Below are positions 33,022 through 43,052 of a stretch of 64,000 nucleotides of DNA, piece by piece. The notes under the pieces were generated by a model. It saw only the letters and a program-made list of their open reading frames with translations, was not told the DNA's origin and made no database searches. This DNA is from Clitoria ternatea (taxonomy: Eukaryota > Streptophyta > Magnoliopsida > Fabales > Fabaceae), in contig CM075670.1 of the NCBI GenBank assembly GCA_037962975.1, positions 230,572,242 to 230,636,241 of the forward strand, written 5' to 3'. A program made the position numbers and the translations under genes. Every line of letters begins with the position of its first letter. Position 1 is the first letter of the stretch.

Positions 33022-36000
33022 TTTTTTTCTGTCGGGTTGGATCGGTGGTTTTTTGTCCTATGGATTTTGTATGTGCGTATGTTTCGGTTTTGTGCGTAGG
33101 GATAACGTATTCCTAGCAATTTGTTTTTTTCTTGTGATTATCAATTTGTTTTTTCTTGTGATTATCAGTATACGATTCTCTTTATATTGTATTGGCAATA
33201 GGTAGGGTCTTCTTGAGGTGCTAAAATTTCTATACCATATCCGTGTTTAAGAAAAAGATTCGTATCATATAGGAACTTAATTATCTCTTTCTGTGTACAA
33301 AAGATACTTGAATATTTGACTTTTTGATTTATTGCTCACTATTTTTGTTTGGTAGTATATGTTCTTTTTATCGTTTTACAATGTATAAGAAACATCTATC
33401 TATCATGCTAAATTTGTTCAACCATGGAAGGTGTTCTGTTTATTCTTGCTCAGTCGTTGGATTTTCATTATTCCTGTCCTGGTGACTAATGATGGGCACT
33501 GGCAATTAGCCGTTGATTTCGCCATGCAAATCACAGGTTTTGTGCTTCTTCTGTTATTGGTTGGCTTAATTCAACTCTAAGCATTCTCCTACCATGGGTC
33601 TTCCATCATCAAAGCCAGCTGTTGATTGAATCTCCGGCAACTTAATCGATGCCAAATTCATTTGTACCCGTTATGACTTTTCCGACCACAACACTTGCTA
33701 AAGAAAACGCGCAGAACTGGCCTCCCTTCTGCAGCATCTTAGTCCAGTTGAAATCCCACTTGGGAACCATGATTAATCTTGAAAGTGAGTTTTTTAAACT
33801 CCATGATACGATTCATGATGAGACGAAAAAGAAAGCATTTGTAGACGATGGTACTGCTTAAATTTTCTATTTTTATTCTCACTGATTACATTATTTCCAT
33901 ACACATTCATATAACTAACTTAAAAAGTACGACGTTTAAATTTTAGTTTTGAACCTTCCTAATATGTCTGTTTAGTAATATTTATTTTCTCGTTCTCGTT
34001 TTCTAAAATATGATGTTGCCCGTGTGCACACGAAAGAAATACATTATTTTTTGTGAACAAAGAAATACATTTTAATAGTAGAAAGCCAGGATGAGTTACC
34101 TGTAGTTGAAGATTGAGAGTAAAGATTATGAGGAACTGTGACTTGAAGACCAAAATTTATTTTATTTTCTTTCTTTTAGTTGCTTCTTTATTTTTGACGG
34201 CAACTTTTGGTTGTTTTTACAGAGTAAGTGAAGATTTAGTACATAGTTCACTATTAGCTTTTTTTGGTTTAATGATATGTATTTTCTACCGGAAGTAATT
34301 ATATTTGAGGCAAGGATATTACATTATGGTGAGACTAACTCTCTTTCCGTTCATAAGGTTTTAACCAAGATCTTGTAGAAGAGGAAGCAAGTATGTATCA
34401 TTTGTCGATCATCATATTAAGTATGAAACAACTTTAAAATACCAACTCGATTGTCTCGCATATGGAGATGTGTCTACAAGCCAACGAAAAGTGATATGAT
34501 TAGTTAATGTAATCTACGGTATCACCTCACACAATCACCTATTAATAAGTGTACCTGGATATCTCATACATCAAAAAGTATCACCTCAAACAATCACCTT
34601 TTGTTTTGGACACAAAACAATCACCTTATTAATAAGTGTACCCCCTCCTTTTATATGCTACTGCTATCCGAAAGCCCAAGCCCAATATTGAATGATGAAA
34701 ACTAAGAGCCATCGGGCCTTTTTAATAGGTATGTGAATTGTACTTCTGTTGCCTAAAAGAATAGTTTGAGCCAAATCCTATAAAACAAGCATGGAGGTGT
34801 TGCCTCGAGAAGATTTTTTCCTTAGCATATTCCCTATTGAAAAAGAAATCAGTGATGAAGGTGTGAAGGTGTAAGACCCTCGTGAGCTATGTCTCAACTC
34901 TCATGAAAGCGAAGATAACTCGTGAAGAGGAAGTGATGAAAAAAGAAAAAGCAAAATGATGGAGGGAGCTAGGGTGAGCCATAACCCTCCAATCCAATCC
35001 AAAAAAGATGGAAATTGGTACCCACCCACATAACTACCCAATCTCTCAACATGTCCCCATTTGCACGTGAGGTGACAGCTTGTAGCTAACTTCTCGACAC
35101 ATTCACAAGCATATCACTGTTTTAAAAACAGGGCCACTAAAATATAAAAACCATTGCCTCGTGCATTTGCCGTAAGGTTATACCCCCCACAAGATGCAGT
35201 CAAAGTGAAAAATCAATTAATTCTTTTTATTTGTATTCTTTGCTTGTACTCTTTCATATGAAGGACATTGGCAGCATAGAAAAAAAAATATAATCATCCA
35301 ACACGAAATTGGCAACAAACCCATCTTTGTTTTTTTTCTCTCTTTTATCCTATTAGGTTTTCTGTTACTAATGCATGCATAGTGGTTGGTTAATTAGTTG
35401 AAACCAACCAATCTTTCAGGCTTGTTTAATTTCCTTTGTGACGACCCCACAATTAGATCTTACGCTTTTTTCTCCCATTTTTAAGTTTACTAATCGCCAT
35501 CACTGGTCGGAGAGTGCAAGAAATTGATGACGGAATTGGATTATGATAGACTTTTGAATTTGAAGCAAAAACCAATAATTTCTGCGGCATTTGTATTATA
35601 CAGGTATTCAACAGGAAATTTTTCATTCTACACATGTACCACTTAATAACAACAACAAAAAAAAATATTTTGTCTCAACCAAGAGTCCGTTGGGATATCA
35701 ACCCTGGTTGGTCAAATCCCGGTTTGACTAACCTCAAAAATAGATCCTACAGTCAAACGCTCGAATGGCATAAAAGACCAATATCAACTCTTAAATTTTT
35801 TCATTTTTTTAACTCTGTTTCCCCAACTGGAAACCAAACGGACTCCAAATCATCGTTAGTATATTAAAATGTAATATTTATCATTGATTTGGAATTTAAT
35901 GATTCAAATTTATAATTAATCAAGTTATTATATGAGGGGACAATGACGAACAAACACAAGTTAACTCACTAATTCGACAAATAAACAACTTTTAAACTAT

Positions 36001-36190
36001 TTAATTAAACAGGTTAAGTTTTATGTTATTAAAAAATTTAAGCTTAATAATAGTTCATTTAAATAAATTAAAAAAATATAATAATGAAATATTATTATAA
36101 CTATTTTGATGTGGAAATTTATTTAATTTTTTATATTATATATTTATTAATCTATTTAAATGTTTCAACATGATGCTTTGTATATATAAT
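33022..36190. other. Intergenic, no convincing gene
   Basis: This holds the 3' flank of the SH3P2 gene and AT-rich DNA. A 70-residue frame at 33649-33861 has no recognised motif and is probably chance or a gene relic. A phrase GTATCACCTCA...AATCACC...TTAATAAGTGTACC is duplicated imperfectly at about 34518-34640. Confidence 0.5.
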
Positions 36191-36191
36191 T

Positions 36192-36466
36192 ATGGGTTGA
36201 AATACAAATTCACCCCTATAGAATGTAAGGTTTAGAAAAGACTCCTTATAAAAAATTGACCAATTTTAACCCTTCAAATATTTAGGGGTAATTAAAAAAC
36301 ACTTTTGTTGTTCATTGCCAATAGTACCACCTAATTATTATTATTTGTGGTTGAATTGCTAGCAATTACAATAATGACTAAAAGTGATCATTTTTTATAG
36401 ATTCTTTTCCCCCTAAACTTGTATATTACATAGGGTGAATTTGTATTTTAACTTAAAATTATATAT
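36192..36466. mobile_element. MITE with about 30-bp TIRs
   Basis: TGAAATACAAATTCACCCC at the left and the complement of TTAAAATACAAATTCACCC at the right are inverted repeats. They continue imperfectly through TATAGAATGTAAGGTTTA and TATGTAATATACAAGTTTA. The core is AT-rich and non-coding. The flanks TATAATTAT and AAATTATAT share an AATTAT core, but no exact duplication is visible. Confidence 0.55.
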
Positions 36467-36734
36467 ATAAATATATTTAGATGTATATGTTTATATACTT
36501 ATTTGATATGTATCATTGCCAAAAAAAATTTAAATAGACTTTTAGGTCATGTTACATTAATAGGTCTGGTCTTACAATTAGTTTATATCAAGTATAGACT
36601 AGTTTGACTTAGCCTATTTTTATCTACACTTACATATACCTTTATGAATTATTTGTACATATCATTATTGATTGGCTGAATTGTAACATCCCAGAATTTG
36701 TAATTTTTAGAAAAATCATTCATTAAGGATTAAT

Positions 36735-37570
36735 GGAGAATTTCCGAATGAAATTCCGAGTGAATACTGTTTGAAATATGATATTCCGAGTGAAAATGGT
36801 ATGATTCCGAGAGAAATAAGACCGAGAAAGCTATTTCCAAGTGGAGTTAAGATGTTTCCGAGTGAAACATCATTAAGAGAATTACTTCCGAGCTAAGAAA
36901 ACGGTGTCCAAATGAGACACTTTAGAATAAGGCAAATTCGAGTGAAACGGCTTCGAGTGAAACGTTTTCGAATGGAACGTTTCCGAGAGATGTACTCCTG
37001 AGTGGGGAAAAACTTTGAATTTGAATAAGTACTTCTCAGGCTAAGATATTTTGAATAGTGACCGAGTGGAGAACCTCCAAGTTCTGTGACTTTCCGAGTA
37101 AAGTATCTCTGAGTGGGATACTTCCGAGAGACGGCACCGATTGAAATAAACCGAATGAGTCTTTCCAGGAAGAGTAATTATGGACAGAGAAAGACTCCAA
37201 CTCCGAATGAGTATATTCGGGGTGAATAATTTCAAGGGAAGTAAATGACCGAATGATAAATTCATTCAATTATGTTCGGTCAGAGTTGTTGAGTTTGAAC
37301 TCGGGTTCATCTTTTAAATGGTCTTTGATCTCGAGTGACCCTTTCGAGTGGAAAGATTTCCGAGAGAGGATTGTCTTCAAACTCCGAGTGATTTTTTAGA
37401 TGAAAGACTCCCGAGTGACGCAAGTGAAGGTTTGACTCAGACAAGAATATAACTGAGTGAGCTGTTTGAATGAGATATTTCCGTGTGGGGTATTTTCTAG
37501 GAAGGAAAGCTGGGCGTTTCATGGATGGAACCTTTCCGAGTGAATTTCCTCCGAATGAGGGAATTCTAAA
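36735..37570. repeat. Array of CGAGT-loop hairpin modules in LTR U3
   Basis: The phrase TTCCGAGTGAAA recurs dozens of times in variant form. In many copies the loop CGAGT (or CGAAT/TGAGT) is flanked by complementary arms that differ between copies: GAATTTC/GAAATTC (36738-36756), GATGTTTC/GAAACATC (36851-36871), AACGTTTT/GGAACGTT with two wobbles (36961-36981), AGTATCTC/GGGATACT with one wobble (37102-37122), CTTTC/GAAAG (37341-37355) and GAATTTCCTC/GAGGGAATTC with one wobble (37542-37566). The array ends about 250 bp before the TATA box. Confidence 0.75.
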
Positions 37571-38763
37571 TGGACAGAGGCTTTCTCGGAAAGATATGCC
37601 CAGAACGAAACCGAGTCAGAATTAATGATTATTTTAATTATAGATACTTTCCACGTCACTCTGTTCTTCTACCTTCCAGCAGATTCTTTTTCTGATATTT
37701 TCCAAGCATGGGACTCTCTCTGATGTGTTGTCCCTTTTCATTAAATGCTTATTCCTTCCTTATCATTTGAAGATACGTGTAGCAGACAATTTTCTATTAT
37801 TCACGTCTCTTCTGCATGGATAGCATATAAATACTTCTACTGTTAGATTAATTCAAAAACTTTTGAAAGTGGAAACACCATCTATAATCCTTTTTTTCCA
37901 ATCTCTACTGGAAATTATCAACGAAGAAGAAATTAATCTTCCTTTCTTCTTCTTTACGTGAAAGCTTGAATTTTATAAGAGAGAAAGATTGGACTAATTC
38001 AGGACTGTAATTCCAGTTGGAATTCTTGAAGTTGTGACTTGATATCAATTGAAGAATAGTTGAAACTCTTTATTTCCAGGTAGGGGGAGCGTTACATTTC
38101 AAATGAATGGTTTATGAATGGATTTGGGGTGTTATTGTTATGATATATATGATATGTGTATGAATTATTATTAAAACCCCGACTGAATGATATTTTATAT
38201 TTACATGTCTTCCATTTATATTAATGATATTGAGTTCATATGAGATGTATGTGTTGTGATAAATTCTATGCATGAGATGTTATAAAATATATGTGACGGA
38301 TGATGATTCATGAATTTTTTATGATATATATATATGTATGAGATGCATGTGTGATGATTGAATATGAAATATGATGTGGTTTCATAGACTCCACAAAAGA
38401 CCTTGGGTGGGACTCAAGGCAAAAGACAAAAGACCTTGGATGGGACTCAAGGCAACCTCTTGAGCGGGGCTCGGGGTTTTAGCCCGTGGCACTAACCGTT
38501 GTCACTGAGAGTGATGGTGTCACATGAGGGTGCAAACGGTTTGGTACCAGTAAAACGGCCGAATCAGCTGAGAGCTGAGTTATGGCTCGGGGAGCCAGTG
38601 TTGCAACACAATTAAAAGACTTAATAATGGATCCATTTGATTGAGCATGTGTGTGTGTTGATACATAAATGTTTTGAGAATAACATGCTGTTTATGATGA
38701 GTTTGTATGGTTCGGTAGTATTATATATATAGTTATGAATTGGACTTTTTTTTTAATCCGATT

Positions 38764-38943
38764 TGTGACATCCCGGCGCTGTTGAGGGCGGGGAGTGATC
38801 GCCGGTGCATTGGCACGGACAAGGAGCGGCTCCTGGCAGGCTTCCAGGGGGGATGTGATATCCCGGTCACTGTTGAGGGCGGGGAGTGATCGCCGGTGCA
38901 TAGGCACGGACAAGGAGCGGCTCCTGGCAGGCTTCCAGTGGGA
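38764..38943. repeat. 90-bp tandem duplication at the start of the TRIM LTR
   Basis: Two copies of a unit starting TGTGAYATCCCGG (38764 and 38854) share GAGGGCGGGGAGTGATCGCC and GGCTCCTGGCAGGCTTCCAG. The same duplication is present in the other LTR (39331 and 39421), so it predates this insertion and lengthens the LTR beyond the usual Cassandra size. Confidence 0.85.
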
Positions 38944-39099
38944 GGGACACATGAACGAACTGAATACATACCAGAATGAGAGGGATCCAAAGACTGTATA
39001 GGTATGGGACTATACAGTCGAGGATAGCTTAAAGGAATGAATTCGTACTACCTATACCAACAAATGCATTAGCCTTTTCGGTGGCCTATCACATAAGGA

Positions 39100-39165
39100 T
39101 TCCAAAGTTAAGCGTGCTTAACTTGGAGTAATTCTGGGATGGGTGACCTCCTGGGAAGTTCTCAG
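39100..39165 (+). promoter_or_regulatory. 5S rRNA-like internal promoter in the TRIM 5' LTR
   Basis: TCCAAAGTTAAGCGTGCTT followed by GGGATGGGTGACCTCCTGGG reproduces the 3' half of plant 5S rRNA, including the box A and box C regions used by RNA polymerase III. The part between is diverged and the 5' half of 5S is missing, so this is not a 5S gene. Transcription by polymerase III is inferred from known Cassandra biology. Confidence 0.85.
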
Positions 39166-39666
39166 GAAATGTGTGAGTGAGGACAAAAGCACATTGGAAA
39201 GGTCTCGTGTTAGTCTGTGGGGAGAGTCATTCACTCCTGAAAAGCGGCCGGGGCGTTACAGTGGTATCAGAGCCTAGCCTCTCCTAGTACGGTATGGTTC
39301 GGGGACGAACCAGGCGGAAGCTGGTGGGCGTGTGACATCCCGGCGCTGTTGAGGGCGGGGAGTGATCGCCGGTGCATTGGCACGGACAAGGAGCGGCTCC
39401 TGGCAGGCTTCCAGGGGGGATGTGATATCCCGGTCACTGTTGAGGGCGGGGAGTGATCGTCGGTGCATAGGCACGGACAAGGAGCGGCTCCTGGCAGGCT
39501 TCCAGTGGGAGGGACACATGAACGAACTGAATACATACCAGAATGAGAGGGATCCAAAGACTGTATAGGTATGGGACTATACAGTCGAGGATAGCTTAAA
39601 GGAATGAATTCGTACTACCTATACCAACAAATGCATTAGCCTTTTCGGTGGCCTATCACATAAGGA

Positions 39667-39732
39667 TTCCAAAGTTAAGCGTGCTTAACTTGGAGTAATT
39701 CTGGGATGGGTGACCTCCTGGAAAGTTCTCAG
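39667..39732 (+). promoter_or_regulatory. 5S rRNA-like internal promoter in the TRIM 3' LTR
   Basis: Second copy of the 5S-like block. It differs from the first by one transition inside the box C region (CTCCTGGAAAG instead of CTCCTGGGAAG). Confidence 0.85.
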
Positions 39733-40142
39733 GAAATGTGTGAGTGAGGACAAAAGCACATTGGAAAGGTCTCGTGTTAGTCTGTGGGGAGAGTCATTCA
39801 CTCCTGAAAAGCGGCCGGGGCGTTACACGATTCAATAACTATTATTTGATATATTTATGCTCACCCCTACTTCTTATTATTTTTACAGTGGATGTAGGAC
39901 ACAGCAATGATATGTGAGGTCACTCAACTGCTCGGATTGTACATAGTTATTTTTGGTAGAAGCCTTGGCCGGCTCCTGTGTATACCAACTTGTTATATTT
40001 TCTTTGTATATTAAATGGGTCGGTCGGCTATTGTAAAAGTGACAGTATTATTATTTAACTCAAATTCAGTTTTAATATTTGAATTATTTGTGAAAAATTT
40101 ATTTGATTATTGAAATTTTATTTTAAAATTAAGAACGTTATA

Positions 40143-40470
40143 TGAATCACTAATCAAGTCCTGAAACCTTTTTTTGTTTCATATAAGTCCCTTGTTTTTT
40201 TTCTTTAATTTTACATTTTAGTTATTAAAATTGTGACAAGTGTTATGAGCTTATCACATCACCTAGTCAAATTATGACACTTGTCAACCAATAAAATTAT
40301 TACACATGTCATGAGCTAGTCACATCACTTGATGATGATAGTCTAAAAATAATGGAACAACCTACTTAAAATAAGTTTAAAAGACGAAAGACTCATATGA
40401 AAAAAAGCTTGTAGGATTTAATTAAAACAAAACCAAAAGATACGGGACCTGACTAGTGATTAGTCTTTTT
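40143..40470. mobile_element. Probable MITE
   Basis: AATCACTAATCAAGTCCTG at the left and the complement of the right end (AATCACTAGTCAGGTCCCG) form inverted repeats. The interior has a direct repeat around CATGAGCTAGTCACATCAC (about 40241 and 40308). The left end abuts the solo LTR target duplication, so the LTR may have inserted at or into this element. Confidence 0.45.
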
Positions 40471-41169
40471 TATAAGGTAAAATGATATTAAAAAAGATAA
40501 ATTATTATTCTATTTTTTAAGTAAATTTAAAGTTAGATTCCTAACTTTTTTTTACTCCCTTATTTTTTAAGAACATTTTAGTTAGGTCTCTTTAATCCAA
40601 TTTTCACTAACTTCACTAACAGTACCATTATCAAAACTATTTGATATATATTATCTATCCATTCAATTCCAAAAAGTATCAATTACCATGATAAAATTTC
40701 TTTTTTTTTTCAATTCATATTAATATAGATTGGACAAAACTAAACATGAACAAGTGAATAGATTTGGTATAACATGGAAAATCATTGTCACATGAACAAC
40801 TAAATTAACCTATACACCATAATTCATGTGAAAGCATAATGTCACTAAATTCATTAGAACAATTGACAATATAAAAAAGTTATTAGAAGCCTGCACATCA
40901 AAGTAATGTTATTTGGAATAATACCAAATCTATTCATACATGTATCCTGCTAACACTGATACTTGGGTTTGACCCACTAAAGTCGTTTAACTGAGTATAT
41001 TTCACCATAGCTCCTATAAGATTTGCATCTCAAATTACCACAATCATAGGTCAATACTATTTAAACAACAATTATCACGTTCCTATGTAACAGTAACAAC
41101 ATTTGTATTTATCAATTTTTAGTAATTTTCATAAAACAAAAACAAAGGTAGGGATAAAAAGGTGCAAAT
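40471..41169. other. No recognisable feature
   Basis: AT-rich gene-free sequence. Confidence 0.4.
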
Positions 41170-41942
41170 AACAGATTTGGATTGAAGTCATTCCTTGTTA
41201 GCTTGGATGCATGAAATATGGATTAGATGCATTTCGATTCCGTAATTAAAGGTCGATTCACACAGATAGACAATGCCCAATTCCTTAGGTTAAGATCCCT
41301 AATTTTTCATGTCATGAACCCTAATCCCTTTTAGGAACCTGAAACAACAAATTGAATTACGCAAGTTAAAGGAGACCTCGTGATCAAGAGAACCTAATCC
41401 CTTAGGTCTCTCCTAAATTAGGTTGAAATTCTGAAATATGAATTAGAAACCATGATTCTTCTGTATAATCCAATTCTTAAATCAAACCTTGAATGGTCAC
41501 TCCAATAGTAGCACTGGGAGACGAGAATTTCAATCAATCATTGAATCTCTACGCATCGCAATCGTAAATCACAAGTCCCCAAGCATTACTTCAGAATTCA
41601 TCCTATCATAACTTTGGAATCTAGCCACATATGGTGAAAGGAATGAATGGGAATGAGATGGAATTGTGATTCATGGTGAAAGATCCCAAAACAAAAAAAA
41701 AAATATAAGAGAGAAAGTTGAGAGATAAGCTAAATAAAATATGGAATTTTATTATAGTGAATGGGTAATATGTGATCATCTTAGATTTATAAACTCATGC
41801 TCTATTTATAAGAAACTAATAAGTAAATGCGAATGAACTTAAATTACAACTGTATCATACATCAAATAACTAAAACTTAAATGGTTAGGCACACAAACAA
41901 GTGTGGTAATGCTATCTTAGTTTGGTGACACGCGAAGAGATA
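41170..41942 (-). mobile_element. Fragment of an older LTR, interrupted by the Tat element
   Basis: Read on the minus strand this has LTR-like character: a CTTATAAATAGAGC promoter box near 41810, an upstream segment that continues across the insertion at 53924-54190, and a downstream leader without coding sequence (CATGACATGAAAAATTAGGG and similar). The ends were not found. The retroelement 41943-53918 inserted into it with AGATA duplication. Confidence 0.35.
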
Positions 41943-42514
41943 TGATATGCCCGAGGTACGAGGTCATAGTGATTGACTTTCAAACCGGTGTCGAAGCTCC
42001 CCCTCTCTCTCTTTATTCACCGTCTTAGTAGGAGTATAGTATTATAAACTTGGGTTCAGTGGGAACTCCAAGCCCTTCATGATTAAGGTAATGAAAAAGT
42101 GACTTCCAACCGTTGTCCTTGAAACCACACCAAAGGTGTACCTGTAAAAAAGACTCTGATGCTTAAGTTAGTATGGTTGTAATAGAGAAATTGGTATTAC
42201 AAGGTAATAGTAAGAGAGTAAGGGTGCTCTATGATTTTCTTAAGTGTGCTTACATGTTAATGAATGAGTTATTTATACATGGTTCCCTTTAACACAAGTG
42301 GGTGATTTGACCTGTGTCAGGAGTCAGATCTTGTAGCTTTTGCATATGCAAGTTGCCTACTTGCCTATTTGGGCCGGGGTCGCAATTATGTTCGGTATTG
42401 ATAAGATGCTTAACTTTGGTATGTATGGGACCAGTTCAGTTTTATTTGTGCACTTGTATTTTTGCCCCTTGTCCGGAGTAGATAGTATAAGGGACAGGTA
42501 TCCACACCGGATCA
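41943..42514 (-). repeat. 3' LTR of the Tat element (572 bp)
   Basis: It matches 53334-53918 along its length with many substitutions and several small indels (572 versus 585 bp), so the insertion is much older than the TRIM. Confidence 0.9.
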
Positions 42515-43052
42515 TTTGCCCCCTTGCTTATTGTTGTGACTTAGTTACAATAATGAGCTAAATTTTGAACTTTTCCGGTGTCATTGATTTCAAAATTTGT
42601 AATGTTGAACGTTGTCTGATTTTCTTTTCGCCTGGGGTGGCTTGACTTTCTATCATCGCCCCAACTACTGTATTCATGGCGTCTGTTAACCGAAAAAGTG
42701 ACATGGCACACGGATCGCTGACTTGGCCACTCCTCGTTGGTGCGTTTTCTTTATGCACCTTCTTGTCAGAACGGTCACGTTGTTCAGGGTTCAAATGACA
42801 CAGCCTTTCTGGGCTGTGACGCTTCACATTCCATTTCGTCCATGGGCCTGTGACATTTCAACTATGGCCCATACCATTTCATCGTCTATAAAAACTGGTG
42901 AGTTTCAGCTGCTTCTCCACTTATCTGTTTCCCTGCTAAAACTCTGTTTAACTGTAGTTTACCTTTCTTCTCCATTCCATCCTGGCTCGTACTCGAAGAA
43001 CTGCCCACATCATTCCCACAGGTAGCCTCTAAAAAACCTTTTTCTTTTTACC

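Larger units (their letters stand above)
38764..39827 (+). mobile_element. Cassandra-type TRIM retrotransposon, complete and young
   Basis: Two 497-bp LTRs (38764-39260 and 39331-39827) start TGTGACATCCC, end GGGGCGTTACA and differ visibly at only two sites. They enclose a 70-bp internal region that begins GTGGTATCAGAGCC, the initiator-Met tRNA primer site, and ends in a short purine-rich tract AGGCGGAAGCTGGTGGGCG. The 5-bp duplication CGATT flanks it (38759-38763 and 39828-39832). Each LTR carries a 5S rRNA-like block, the hallmark of Cassandra elements. It encodes no protein and must depend on other elements for movement. It sits inside the solo LTR 36682-40142. Confidence 0.92.
36682..40142 (+). 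mobile_element. Solo LTR (TGTAACATCCC type) with a nested TRIM
   Basis: It starts TGTAACATCCC and ends AACGTTATA (canonical GTTACA with one transition). It is flanked by perfect TGAAT duplications (36677-36681 and 40143-40147). Without the 1069-bp TRIM insertion the LTR is about 2.4 kb. U3 holds the CCGAGTGAAA hairpin array, and a TATAAATA promoter box lies at 37825-37832. A duplicated phrase GACCTTGGRTGGGACTCAAGG occurs at about 38399-38453. No gag-pol is attached, so this is the product of LTR-LTR recombination. Confidence 0.85.

Noticed and set aside
33649..33861. Small host gene of 70 residues
   Set aside because: No recognised motif, no splice or codon evidence, and an isolated position. 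It may be a relic but cannot be supported.
36735..37570. CRISPR-like or simple tandem repeat
   Set aside because: There is no constant spacing and no unique spacer pattern, and the host is a plant. The regular feature is complementary arms around a loop.
39100..39165. 5S rRNA gene
   Set aside because: Only the 3' half of 5S is recognisable, the middle is diverged, and the block lies inside both LTRs of a TRIM. It is a retroelement promoter, not a 5S gene.
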